Source of the DNA: Haematospirillum sp. H1815
GTDB lineage: Bacteria; Pseudomonadota; Alphaproteobacteria; Rhodospirillales; Rhodospirillaceae
Assembly: GCF_012102705.1 (NCBI RefSeq)
Contig: NZ_JAAVTA010000001.1
Span: 186,001-250,000, forward strand
Length of the DNA stretch: 64,000 nucleotides
Reading direction: 5' to 3'
The notes beneath the pieces were generated by a model. That model saw nothing but the letters and a program-made list of their open reading frames with translations, ran no database searches and was not told the DNA's origin. Shown here piece by piece: positions 28,998 through 36,589 of this stretch (the first letter of the stretch is position 1; the number at the start of each line of letters is the position of its first letter). The position numbers and the translations under genes are program-made.

Positions 28998-29423
28998 ATG
29001 GTCGCCAAAGTTGGACAAGGGCAACAAGCTCTCCCGGTCTCGTCTTCGTCGAGGCTTGCCGGTGGCTACCCTGTGTCTTCGGCGCAAAGCTTCAGCCAAG
29101 TTGCCAGTCTGCAGCAAGGTCGGGGTGTTGGTCCAGAGGATGAGTCCCTTCATTTTGCCGATACGTGGGATGACCTGCAGGGACATCAGCCTGCACAGCA
29201 GGAGTCCGATGGGTCCGGGCGCTGGTCCGGTGTTCATTTCGGCGGTGTTCTGACGACGTCTGCGGTATCGGGTTTCCTTGTTTCCTGGCGTTCCCGTAAT
29301 GATGTACAGATGCAGAAGGTTTCGACCAAAGATGGGGCCTTTTTCTACGATGCAGTTGTGAAGGTTCTGTCATCAGGTGGCGTTCAGCGGCAGGTTGGAG
29401 CCAATTACAGCCGCCTTTTCTAG
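28998..29423 (+). CDS. Protein of unknown function
   Basis: 141 residues from ATG 28998, which has AAGGAT nine bases upstream; the frame is open from 28857. The N-terminal half is polar and low in structure (rich in S, G, Q, V), the C-terminal half has an alternating pattern (HFGGVLTTSAVSGFLVSWRS and GAFFYDAVVKVLSSGGVQRQ) suggesting beta strands. No signal peptide and no membrane span. It is followed after 103 bases by a FlgC-like gene in the same direction and preceded by a consensus promoter. I do not recognise the family; a flagellar link is only contextual. Confidence 0.6.
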   Translation: MVAKVGQGQQALPVSSSSRLAGGYPVSSAQSFSQVASLQQGRGVGPEDESLHFADTWDDLQGHQPAQQESDGSGRWSGVHFGGVLTTSAVSGFLVSWRSRNDVQMQKVSTKDGAFFYDAVVKVLSSGGVQRQVGANYSRLF

Positions 29424-29526
29424 TGCCGAAGACTGGTCCCTTTTCCCCATACCGCAATTCTCGTTGTCATGCATATGATGTGGTACGTCAGTGTACTGGC
29501 TTGGCGTTGTCTTTGGGGGTTGGCCT

Positions 29527-29904
29527 ATGTCGGACATCAGCAGTATCGCGGCATCGGGGATGAAAGCGGCCAGTATCAAGGCTGCTGTTGAGGCAACCAA
29601 TATTGTCAATATCCGCAGTGGCGCGGCAATGCCCGAGCCCGGGAAAAGCTACGATGGTTATGTTGCCCAAGAAGCTGTTTTTACCAGTCAGCCCGGATCT
29701 GGTGTTGTTGCTGGTGTGCGCCCGGTGACACCGGCTTTTGTTGCGACCCCTGGTGCTGGCGGGGTTGCGCAGGCGGCTCCCAATGTTGACTTGGCCTCCA
29801 GCATTCTTTCTCTGAAGACTGCCGAAACGGCCTATAAGGCAAGTGCGTCGTTGTTGGATTCTGAGAGGGAACAGGACCGTACCCTTCTCGATACGGTTGC
29901 GTGA
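29527..29904 (+). CDS. FlgC-like flagellar rod/hook family mini-protein
   Basis: 125 residues. The N-terminus (MSDISSIAASGMKAASIKAA then VEATNIVNIRSG) matches the flagellar rod N-terminal motif that usually reads ANNIAN. The C-terminus (NVDLASSILSLKTAETAYKA then SASLLDSEREQDRTLLDTVA) matches the flagellar rod/hook C-terminal domain. Between them is a short Y-GYVAQEAVF and proline-rich linker, so size and plan are those of FlgC, but it is isolated from any rod operon and the asparagine motif is degenerate. ATG 29527 follows GGGGG. It may be a paralogue with a special role rather than FlgC itself. Confidence 0.75.
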   Translation: MSDISSIAASGMKAASIKAAVEATNIVNIRSGAAMPEPGKSYDGYVAQEAVFTSQPGSGVVAGVRPVTPAFVATPGAGGVAQAAPNVDLASSILSLKTAETAYKASASLLDSEREQDRTLLDTVA

Positions 29905-30071
29905 TGTTCGTCCTATCAGCTACCGTATTGCACTGTGATATTATTCTTGTTGCGGCACGAGTACCGAATGCGTTGTTTGTGGATGTAACACTCATGATGC
30001 CGTGTGTGGAGCGGATGTAACGTTCCCGGGTTGTTCCGTGTTGTAGATGCTGAGTGGTCAAATGGGGTCTT

Positions 30072-30656
30072 ATGTCTTCTTTGTCTCAGAAACCCCCCGC
30101 ATGTGACAGTGTTTTTGATGTGGCCTTTTGGTTCCTGGATCGGGCCCTGGAGGACGGGGAGTATCTCCAGCCCCAGAAGATGCAGCGTCTCCTGTACCTG
30201 TCCCAGGCCTATTACGGCGTGCTCTCCCGTGGGCAGAGGCTGATTCCTTGCCTTTTCTTGGCAACGGTTCTGGGGCCTGTCGAGCCAACAAGCTGGCGTA
30301 TTTTTGAGGGAGGTCGTCCTTCCCTAGCTCCCCACCCATTACCGGATGATATTCAGCACTTCCTGAACAGTATATGGCGGCGCTTCGGGGCCCATGGTGC
30401 CGATTATCTGGCCAGAATGATTATGGCGCAGCCACCCTTTCAGGACGCTGTTGCCATGGGCAAGCGGTGTGAGATCTCACTTGAGTCCATGGTCGTTTAT
30501 TATGGGCGCAGCGTATCATCAACCAGTCATGACGAAAGGGGAGAGGCGCCTGCCCTGGATCAGGTTGTGCGGCCCAAGGTTTTGCGTTCCCACAAAGGAA
30601 AGCCGGTTAGTGTAACCTCTTGGGTCCCCAAGAAGCGTCTGGACCAAGGGCAATGA
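30072..30656 (+). CDS. Panacea (DUF4065/SocA-like) domain protein
   Basis: 194 residues. The segment FDVAFWFLDRALEDGEYLQP and QKMQRLLYLSQAYYGVLS, then a LGPVEPTSWRIFEGG block and an IWRRFGAHGADYLARMIM helix, follow the Panacea pattern (membership is my judgement from motif layout). In Caulobacter SocA is a proteolytic adaptor antitoxin and Panacea domains act as antitoxins in many toxin-antitoxin pairs. No toxin-like neighbour is visible here, so it may be a stand-alone regulator. The C-terminal 50 residues are basic and unstructured. ATG 30072; a GTG at 30054 is possible. Confidence 0.7.
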   Translation: MSSLSQKPPACDSVFDVAFWFLDRALEDGEYLQPQKMQRLLYLSQAYYGVLSRGQRLIPCLFLATVLGPVEPTSWRIFEGGRPSLAPHPLPDDIQHFLNSIWRRFGAHGADYLARMIMAQPPFQDAVAMGKRCEISLESMVVYYGRSVSSTSHDERGEAPALDQVVRPKVLRSHKGKPVSVTSWVPKKRLDQGQ

Positions 30657-30684
30657 TTGCCGTTACTTCGGTAGGAGGTCCTGG

Positions 30685-31266
30685 TTGTTGAATTTGTGTT
30701 TCCGGTCTGGATCAGGGGGCGCTGCAAAGCGGATGATTTTGCGCTGTTCTGGTCTGGTCTTATTCTTTTTTGTCAGCATCTTGATTGTTGACACATGCCA
30801 TGCCACGGGTGTTTCAGGAGGTGTTGTTCATTCAGGGGGAGATGCAGAGATGCCCTATGTTCCCTTGTATGTTTCAAGCGGTGATCAAAGGCACCGGTTT
30901 GACGTACAGATTGCTGACACCCCAGAACGCCAAGCCATCGGTTTGATGTTTCGTCGTGAACTTGCCCCTTCACGGGGGATGCTGTTTGATTTCTCGCCGG
31001 GGCGCGTTGTTCGTATGTGGATGAAAAATACACTCGTTCCCCTGGATATGGTTTTTACTGATCGGGGAGGCCATATCCTCTGGATTGAGGATATGGCCAG
31101 GCCGGGCTCCCTTGTTCCCCGTGGCCCTTCGGTGCCTGTTTTTGCTGTTCTTGAACTTGCCGGGGGCACGTGTTCTCGGTTGGGCATCCGTGTTGGCGAC
31201 AAGCTTTCGCATGATCTCTTCAAAGCTGCCCCTGTGCACCCGGAAGCGTCTGTACGGGAAAATTAG
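30685..31266 (+). CDS. DUF192 family secreted protein
   Basis: 193 residues. A hydrophobic N-terminal segment (LVLFFFVSILIVDTCHA) suggests export. The DUF192 domain follows: FDVQIADTPERQAIGLMFRR, GMLFDFSPGRVVRMWMKNTL, PLDMVFTDRGGHILWIED and VLELAGGTCSRLGIRVGD. The function of the family is not known. TTG 30685 is used because AGGAGG lies six bases upstream. It precedes tRNA-Pro. Confidence 0.9.
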   Translation: MLNLCFRSGSGGAAKRMILRCSGLVLFFFVSILIVDTCHATGVSGGVVHSGGDAEMPYVPLYVSSGDQRHRFDVQIADTPERQAIGLMFRRELAPSRGMLFDFSPGRVVRMWMKNTLVPLDMVFTDRGGHILWIEDMARPGSLVPRGPSVPVFAVLELAGGTCSRLGIRVGDKLSHDLFKAAPVHPEASVREN

Positions 31267-31477
31267 GGACTGTTTCCGCTGTTTGTTCCTAGAACGGGTG
31301 TACCCTTTGGTTTTGCAGACTGGTGCAGCGGAATGACGGAGGACCAGGCCGGAAAGTTGCCCTTTGGGGGCTGTCGGGTCGTTTTCTTTTTTTCCGTTGG
31401 TTGTCGGCCCAAAGTGTTGAGATAGTTCTTGCACTGTTGGGCGATTCGCCTTAGTTTCCCGGCCTGCCTTGGCAGGT

Positions 31478-31554
31478 CGGGGCGTAGCTCAGTCTGGTAG
31501 AGTGCTTGCTTTGGGAGCAAGATGCCGGGGGTTCGAATCCTCTCGCCCCGACCA
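31478..31554 (+). tRNA. tRNA-Pro (anticodon UGG)
   Basis: 77 bases with CCA encoded. Acceptor arms 31478-31484 and 31544-31550 pair fully; anticodon arm 505-509/517-521 with loop TTTGGGA gives TGG at 31512-31514; T arm GGGGG-TTCGAAT-CCTCT is standard. Confidence 0.97.
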
Positions 31555-31611
31555 ACAAGGCCCGTATGGTGCGGAATCTTGGTTCATGGTTTCAGTGTTT
31601 GTGAGGTTGTT

Positions 31612-31911
31612 ATGCCGATAAACGCCCGAATCTACAAACCAGCAAAGAATGCAATGCAGTCCGGTTACGGTAACAGCCGGGGCTGGATTCTTGAGTTTGA
31701 GTCAGAGGCTCCCGTTGTCCACGATGCCCTTATGGGGTGGAGTGGATCGTCCGATACAAGAAAGCAGATTCGCCTGCGATTCGACGATCGCGACTCTGCC
31801 ATTGCCTACGCCCGCAAGAATGGCTTTGTTGTGCGGGTGGATGAGCCAAGGGAACGGAATATAAAGCCAAAGTCCTATGCGGATAACTTTGCTTTTGGCA
31901 AGGTTGGCTGA
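31612..31911 (+). CDS. NADH dehydrogenase (complex I) NDUFS4-like subunit
   Basis: 99 residues of the ETC complex I subunit region: ARIYKPAKNAMQSGYGNSRG, WILEFESEAP, the LMGWSGSSDTRKQIRLRFDD segment, SAIAYARKNGF and IKPKSYADNFAF. This is the bacterial counterpart of the 18-kDa accessory subunit of mitochondrial complex I, seen in alphaproteobacteria. ATG 31612 follows GAGG. It is flanked by two tRNA genes and the second tRNA starts four bases after its stop, so the tRNA is probably cut from its transcript. Confidence 0.92.
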   Translation: MPINARIYKPAKNAMQSGYGNSRGWILEFESEAPVVHDALMGWSGSSDTRKQIRLRFDDRDSAIAYARKNGFVVRVDEPRERNIKPKSYADNFAFGKVG

Positions 31912-31915
31912 CTGG

Positions 31916-31992
31916 GCGTCCTTAGCTCAGCTGGATAGAGCAGCCGCCTTCTAAGCGGCCGGTCGGAGGTTCGAATCCTCCAGGGCGCGCCA
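31916..31992 (+). tRNA. tRNA-Arg (anticodon UCU)
   Basis: 77 bases with CCA encoded. Acceptor arms 31916-31922 and 31982-31988 pair with one G-U; anticodon loop CTTCTAA gives TCT; T arm GGAGG-TTCGAAT-CCTCC. A terminator follows directly. Confidence 0.97.
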
Positions 31993-31999
31993 AGACAGA

Positions 32000-32037
32000 T
32001 AGACACCGCTCCAGAGCATGGGGGGTGTCTATTTTTT
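32000..32037 (+). terminator. Terminator after tRNA-Arg
   Basis: 8-bp stem (32000-32007 with 32024-32031) and a tail ATTTTTT. It ends the complex I subunit/tRNA-Arg unit. Confidence 0.9.
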
Positions 32038-32264
32038 ATATTCATCGTCATTTAATCAATCCTGGGGCATGTTTGCCGGTTCCTTCGTACCAGGACCGGG
32101 CTGAACCCGCATAGTTCTTATGTTCTGCGGGCCTTTTGCCTGTCTGGTGTGCTGTGGAGGGGACGTGCAATGTGAGGGAAGCAGAGGGCCAGCTGAAGAG
32201 GAACGGCCACCCGCTGCCAAGCCATGGGGGAGAACTTTTCTGCTCTTTTCGGGGAGTTAAGGCC

Positions 32265-32558
32265 ATGGCCAAGATCGTCACACATGACTCGTTCCGTATT
32301 TTGAAGGCTTGTCGCAGCATTGAAGAGGCCAATGTGGGTATTATTAGCCAAGTAGAGCGTATGCATGCTGATGCCTCGCGCGTTAAAAGCCGTCTGGGAG
32401 AAGCTGAAAGCGCACTCCGGGATGTTGTGGAGCAATTTCGCAAGGCGCAGGATCGTTTGCGGGATTCCTATCAGAATCACCTGCAGACGATGAAGCTGGT
32501 TGATGAAGTGATGGAAGCCAGCCCGGTTTTTGCCGAGCTGCGTAATACAGGGAAATAG
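32265..32558 (+). CDS. Small alpha-helical protein of unknown function
   Basis: 97 residues, MAKIVTHDSFRILKACRSIE at the start and a long heptad-like helix through the middle (SRLGEAESALRDVVEQFRKA) that suggests a coiled coil; no signal or membrane segment. ATG 32265 with GGGGAG eight bases upstream; the frame opens from 32136. A GC-rich hairpin follows the stop. I do not recognise the family. Confidence 0.65.
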   Translation: MAKIVTHDSFRILKACRSIEEANVGIISQVERMHADASRVKSRLGEAESALRDVVEQFRKAQDRLRDSYQNHLQTMKLVDEVMEASPVFAELRNTGK

Positions 32559-32573
32559 TGCAGTTACAGGGCG

Positions 32574-32596
32574 CGGCCGCCCATTACGGGCGGCCG
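32574..32596 (+). terminator. GC-rich 9-bp hairpin after the small helical gene
   Basis: CGGCCGCCC-ATTAC-GGGCGGCCG is a perfect inverted repeat 15 bases after the stop codon at 32558. No T run follows, so it is either a Rho-assisted terminator or an mRNA 3' stabiliser. Confidence 0.5.
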
Positions 32597-32977
32597 AGGG
32601 GAGTGATGTCTTATGAATTGGTATCCAGAGGGGCCTCTCGGGTCTCTTTTTTATTTCTCGGCATGTAGTTCTACGGCCTATTCCTGATCGCCCTGGAAGC
32701 CTTTCAAGCAAAGCAATCGTGGGTTAATGCCTTGATATAGCCATTGTTAGGCATTGATTCTCGTTGTTTGTCATTTCTTGTTGTGCACCGCACAAAATGA
32801 TGCCAATATCACAGCTATCAGATTGTGGGGTGAAGGCTCCATCTGTCTGGAAGGGAACAGTTATAAATGCTCTGTATCGTCATTGTGCACTGCATGATAG
32901 AGATGTTGCCGGGCGTACTTTCGCCTTCCATGTAGGCTTATGACGAGCCAAGAGACTGTTTATGAGGGAGGGTTTGT
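32597..32977. other. 381-base gene-free stretch with two related half-palindromic sites
   Basis: No convincing ORF or RNA. It contains two 15-base sites that agree at 12 positions: 32781-32795, itself a 6-bp inverted repeat TTGTGC-ACC-GCACAA, and 32883-32897. Both precede the small gene at 32978 and could be operator sites; the regulator is unknown. Confidence 0.4.
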
Positions 32978-33265
32978 ATGTCTGCTACCCCAACAGCCAG
33001 TCATGCATGGAACCTGTTTTCCTTGACCATGGAAAATCGCTTTGGCAGCGCTTGGCGCAGCTTGGTGGAGCCGGACTCTGTTGCGGCCTTGGCTGAGGAG
33101 ATCGCCGTTGGCTTTGGCGGTATGGTTGCTCCCGTGGATGCAGCCAGTCAGGAGCCGGACCCGCATGATGCTACGTTGTGGCGCTTTCCGGATGGGTCGT
33201 GCGTTGCAACGGGTGCTTTTGGCTTGCGTCGGGAGATCCCGCTTCCTCGTCAGGTTGTATGCTGA
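32978..33265 (+). CDS. Small protein of unknown function
   Basis: 95 residues without signal or membrane span, ATG 32978 with GAGGGAGGG five bases upstream. It contains a conserved-looking end, DATLWRFPDGSCVATGAFGL. It is isolated: 381 bases of gene-free DNA lie upstream and the Nudix gene converges from 34088. I do not recognise it. The strong ribosome-binding site supports expression. Confidence 0.6.
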   Translation: MSATPTASHAWNLFSLTMENRFGSAWRSLVEPDSVAALAEEIAVGFGGMVAPVDAASQEPDPHDATLWRFPDGSCVATGAFGLRREIPLPRQVVC

Positions 33266-33467
33266 CTTGTCAGGGAGTAGTGTCTGTGGGACGGAAAGGG
33301 CATTATTCGAGCTGTTATCCCATTATGCCTATACAGCGGTGCCCTTGTTTCTGAGCAAGTATGCAGTCATGGCTATCACATGCCGCTACCACATGTTGTA
33401 ACAAGCACCGGTGCGTTTTTGTCCATCGACCTGTCTTTCTGGGTGCGCGCCCATAACGGGGCTATGT

Positions 33468-34088
33468 CTATTGCGCTCTTGCCAGTTTCTCGCGCGTAGC
33501 TTGGTAATTCAGTAGCAGCCACTGTAAGGCGATGAGTGTGGTACCGTTGCTGATTGTGCTGTCAAGCAGCATATTCCGTATTGATGCAACAGGGTGCACA
33601 ACGACCCGTATATCTTCGCCTTCATTGGCTAATCCGTGTGTGCCCCCCGCCTTCGTTGAATCCACGGCACCGCACCAAAGGCTGACGGTTTCAGTGCAAA
33701 TGCCCGGCGTTGTGAACCATGTCTGGATATGGAAGAGCCCCTTTGGCTGAAGGCCTGTTTCTTCTGTACATTCACGCAGGCATACGTCTTCCAGCGTCTC
33801 TCCTTCCTCAATGACGCCGGCGACAACTTCCAGGAGCCAAGGATTTTTGATGCCGGCAATATGGGGAGGAGCCCGGAATTGCTCTATCAGTACAACCGCG
33901 TCAGCCTGTGGATCGTAGAGAAGAACAGCGATGGCATGTTTATGTTCAATGATATCGCGGACCAGAACAGGCCCTATTTTTCCTGAAAACAGCTCGTGAC
34001 GCAAGTGGTAGCGGTTGACCTTGCTGTATGCGCGTAGAAGAGGCTCTTTCTCCAGTATTTCAACTTTTGACGGATACGACTCTGACAT
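33468..34088 (-). CDS. Nudix hydrolase, ADP-ribose pyrophosphatase type
   Basis: 206 residues. The Nudix box spans residues 91-113 (GVIEEGETLEDVCLRECTEE then TGL) and fits GX5EX7REUXEEXGU completely. The flanking sequence (IEQFRAPPHIAGIKNPWLLE, and the WFTTPGICTET segment) resembles NudF-type ADP-ribose or GDP-mannose hydrolases; the precise substrate is not certain. ATG 34088. It follows the ParA gene on the same strand after 19 bases. Confidence 0.9.
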   Translation of the reverse strand: MSESYPSKVEILEKEPLLRAYSKVNRYHLRHELFSGKIGPVLVRDIIEHKHAIAVLLYDPQADAVVLIEQFRAPPHIAGIKNPWLLEVVAGVIEEGETLEDVCLRECTEETGLQPKGLFHIQTWFTTPGICTETVSLWCGAVDSTKAGGTHGLANEGEDIRVVVHPVASIRNMLLDSTISNGTTLIALQWLLLNYQATREKLARAQ

Positions 34089-34107
34089 TGGTACTCCATT
34101 ATTTCAG

Positions 34108-34758
34108 CTATACTTTTTTGGACGAAGCGGACAGGTGAGATAGAATTTCCCGGGCCAGAGCCGATATTTCACGGGCGGCAAGACTGCGTCGGGCTGTTTC
34201 CATCACGCCCTTGCCTTCCATCATGGACGAGGCAAAGGCAACGCGGTTGCCCAAGCGGTTCTTCGATACAACGACCGGAAGGCGGTTCAGGATTTCTGCT
34301 ATTTTATCAGACAGCTGGCCTTTTGGCGGGACGCGGTTCAGGACCAGGAGAACCGGGGTTTTCTCGCGGGCTGCAATGTCAATGGTAGGCTCAATGGCCC
34401 ATAGATCCATGGGGCTGGGTTGTACGGGCAGAATAACCAGAGATGCGTTCCGGATTACGATCCGTACCTCGGATTCCGCATGGGGAGGGCTATCTATCAG
34501 GACAATATCGTGTGTCTGGCACAGCACCTCCAGCTCGCTGCCCAGGCGCCAGCCAGGTACGGCAAGCAGAGTAAAGTCCCCTGCCGCGTTTGATGCTTCA
34601 CGTGCACTATGCCACGCTGAAAGGCTCCCCTGAGGATCAATATCCACCAGTGCAACTTTGCGTCCTTTCTGCCGCCACGCGACGGCAAGCTGGGCTGTCA
34701 GGGTGGTTTTCCCGGATCCACCCTTCTGTTGTGCGACGGTGATTATCTTGCCGGTCAT
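34108..34758 (-). CDS. Orphan ParA-family ATPase
   Basis: 216 residues. Deviant Walker A KGGSGKTT at 12-19, Walker A' VDIDPQGSLSAW and Walker B VLIDSPPHAE are visible. The chromosomal ParA is larger and sits next to parB; here no parB is nearby, so this is a stand-alone ParA/MinD-like positioning ATPase with unknown cargo. ATG 34758 is chosen because the family starts there, although the frame is open to 34857. It is probably co-transcribed with the Nudix gene. Confidence 0.9.
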   Translation of the reverse strand: MTGKIITVAQQKGGSGKTTLTAQLAVAWRQKGRKVALVDIDPQGSLSAWHSAREASNAAGDFTLLAVPGWRLGSELEVLCQTHDIVLIDSPPHAESEVRIVIRNASLVILPVQPSPMDLWAIEPTIDIAAREKTPVLLVLNRVPPKGQLSDKIAEILNRLPVVVSKNRLGNRVAFASSMMEGKGVMETARRSLAAREISALAREILSHLSASSKKV

Positions 34759-34831
34759 CTTGGGCTCCCTGTAACACCGTGGGAAAACGGCGCTGCGTGG
34801 CGCTGTTCGTTTACCGAGTGCGCACGCAGTC

Positions 34832-34859
34832 ATTGTAGCATGAGGATAATGCACCACAA
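34832..34859 (-). promoter_or_regulatory. Probable promoter of the ParA gene
   Basis: On the minus strand, TTGTGG (34854-34859), a 16-base spacer and TACAAT (34832-34837). The start site would be near 34825, about 67 bases before the ParA ATG. Confidence 0.4.
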
Positions 34860-35088
34860 CGACAAGAATAATTGTGGATATGACAGGTCAAGAATGAAAA
34901 AGAAGGGAAATTGCATGAAGGCGTAACAATTTCATTCTTTGTTTGTTATAAACTGTATAGCATATTATACATACAGTATATATTGATGTATTTTTGTGAT
35001 AGAATTTTACAAATTTGTTGCAAGGCCGTTACGTATGTTCTGCCGGTCTGGTTCTTCTGAATCGTGACCCCAGATGCAGTGGGTAACT
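34860..35088. other. AT-rich gap with nested inverted repeat, between rluD and ParA
   Basis: Markedly richer in A+T than its surroundings. It holds ACTGTAT (34952-34958) and its complement ATACAGT (34971-34977) with a 12-base spacer that itself contains GTATA and TATAC in inverted order. There is no ORF with a ribosome-binding site. It could be a regulator site for the ParA gene or a curved-DNA element; no intrinsic terminator for rluD is seen. Confidence 0.45.
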
Positions 35089-36141
35089 TCAAAAGAAGTT
35101 TGCATCACCTCCCAAGGCCAGCAGTAATGCCTGCATATCCTCTGGAAGTACGACTTCGAAGCGCATGAAGACCCCGGTCGTCGGGTGTTCGAAGCCTAAG
35201 GTTCTGGCATGCAGGGCTTGTCGACGAAAGTTGGTAACGGCTGCCCGGGCATTTTCGTCATCTTTTCCTATAGAGCGCGGTGAACCGTAGACAGGATCAC
35301 CAATCAGGGGGTGGCCAACCGCATTCATATGAACTCTGATCTGGTGCGTTCGCCCTGTAGCCAAACGACACTCCACCAAAGCTGCCCGTTCATTGCACAG
35401 ACGGGTCAGGGTCCGATAGTGTGTCAGGGCTGGTTTTCCCCCCTGTCGGACGATAGCCATCTTCTGCCGGTTGTGCCCGCTGCGCCCGATATTGCCAGTA
35501 ATGTCACCTGATGCTGGTGTTGGGACGCCCCATACAATAGCGCGGTATGTACGCTCGATGGTTCGTGAAGAGAACTGCTTGGCCAGATGATGATGGGCTT
35601 GGTCATGTTTCGCGACAACGATGAGGCCGGATGTGTCCTTGTCCAAGCGGTGTACAATACCAGGGCGGCGTATACCACCGATTCCGGACAGGCTTTCCCC
35701 GCAATGGTGCAGAAGAGCGTTAACCAGCGTACCGTCTGGTACGCCAGCGCCAGGGTGCACAACCATTCCTGCGGCTTTGTTGATTACAACCAGATGGTCA
35801 TCCTCAAATGCTATGGCCAGGGGAATGTCCTGTGGAACGGGAATGGCAGGTGCAGTCTCTGGCACTGCCACGGTCACGGACTGATCATGTTTGACCCGCA
35901 GGGATGGGTCCGTTATGGTCTGGCCGTTTACTTGGATCTGCCCTTTCAGAATCAGTGATTTAATCCGTGAGCGCGACAGGTCCAGATGTGATGCAGCCAG
36001 CCAGCGGTCCAGTCGTTCCCCCGCGTCTTCCAGCGATACAAGAAGTGTTGTCGGGCCTGATTCAAGATCTTCGCTGCACGTATCTTCATCTTCATACGAA
36101 GAGGGTTCAGGGGAATTGGGATGGCGTGGTGGTTGGGTCAC
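35089..36141 (-). CDS. rluD: 23S rRNA pseudouridine synthase, RluD family
   Basis: 350 residues. An N-terminal S4 domain (GERLDRWLAASHLDLSRSRI, VNGQTI) precedes the pseudouridine synthase domain with the catalytic HRLDKDTSGLIVVAK and RLATGRTHQIRVHM. The open frame extends to 36300 but overlaps the divergent gene; GTG 36141 (MTQPPRHPN) is the most likely start, and gives a normal RluD length. Whether it is RluD or RluC is judged from domain plan and length only. Confidence 0.9.
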   Translation of the reverse strand: MTQPPRHPNSPEPSSYEDEDTCSEDLESGPTTLLVSLEDAGERLDRWLAASHLDLSRSRIKSLILKGQIQVNGQTITDPSLRVKHDQSVTVAVPETAPAIPVPQDIPLAIAFEDDHLVVINKAAGMVVHPGAGVPDGTLVNALLHHCGESLSGIGGIRRPGIVHRLDKDTSGLIVVAKHDQAHHHLAKQFSSRTIERTYRAIVWGVPTPASGDITGNIGRSGHNRQKMAIVRQGGKPALTHYRTLTRLCNERAALVECRLATGRTHQIRVHMNAVGHPLIGDPVYGSPRSIGKDDENARAAVTNFRRQALHARTLGFEHPTTGVFMRFEVVLPEDMQALLLALGGDANFF

Positions 36142-36192
36142 GTTGGGCTCTGCAATGGGTTTGCATAAATTATGATTGGAGATAGCAGTATT

Positions 36193-36537
36193 ATGAGGGC
36201 ATTGAAAGTCTTGGTCCTGGCAATGGGCCTGTTCATCCTGTTGGGCGTTGCGCTGCTGGCCTACGGGCTGCTTACCGGGGTTGGGAAGCAGGAACAGCAC
36301 GCTGAAAAAGCTGGCGAGCTGCTACAAATCCCTGTGGCTTCCGGGCCCGGTTTTGGAACAGTCAGTCTGAATGAAGGGCCAGATGCGGTTCTTATGCAGG
36401 CCACTCTTGATGGTTCCGTCCTGCTCGTTCGTGTCGGTGGCGGCGGAGCTGATCGCCTGCACGTCATAGATATGTCTTCAGGGCGGCGATTGGGAAAAAT
36501 TGTTCTGCGTGCAGACCATACAACTGCGCCTGAATAA
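36193..36537 (+). CDS. Small membrane-anchored protein (DUF6476-like)
   Basis: 114 residues: one N-terminal helix (VLVLAMGLFILLGVALLAYG) and a periplasmic-looking domain with AVLMQATLDGSVLLVRVGGG and DMSSGRRLGKIVL. Such a gene commonly lies divergent to rluD in alphaproteobacteria, and the DUF6476 assignment rests on that recollection. The function is unknown. ATG 36193 with GGAG 11 bases upstream; ATG 36172 is the alternative. Only 51 bases separate it from rluD. Confidence 0.75.
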   Translation: MRALKVLVLAMGLFILLGVALLAYGLLTGVGKQEQHAEKAGELLQIPVASGPGFGTVSLNEGPDAVLMQATLDGSVLLVRVGGGGADRLHVIDMSSGRRLGKIVLRADHTTAPE

Positions 36538-36543
36538 GATGAA

Positions 36544-36578
36544 AGAGGAGAAGTCCGGGATTACCGGGCTTCTCCTCT
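36544..36578. terminator. Bidirectional hairpin between DUF6476-like gene and rhlE
   Basis: A 10-bp stem AGAGGAGAAG/CTTCTCCTCT (36544-36553 with 36569-36578), and inside it CCGG-GATTA-CCGG. It lies 6 bases after the DUF6476-like stop and 11 bases past the rhlE stop on the other strand. No long T run follows on either strand. Confidence 0.65.
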
Positions 36579-36589
36579 GTATTCAATGA

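Noticed and set aside
32118-32711. 197-residue minus-strand ORF over the small helical gene
   Set aside because: The plus-strand gene has a better start and codon pattern; the minus-strand product has no motif.
34952-34977. AT-rich inverted repeat as a terminator of rluD
   Set aside because: The arms are AT-only and the T tract is poor; a protein-binding site is more plausible than a terminator.
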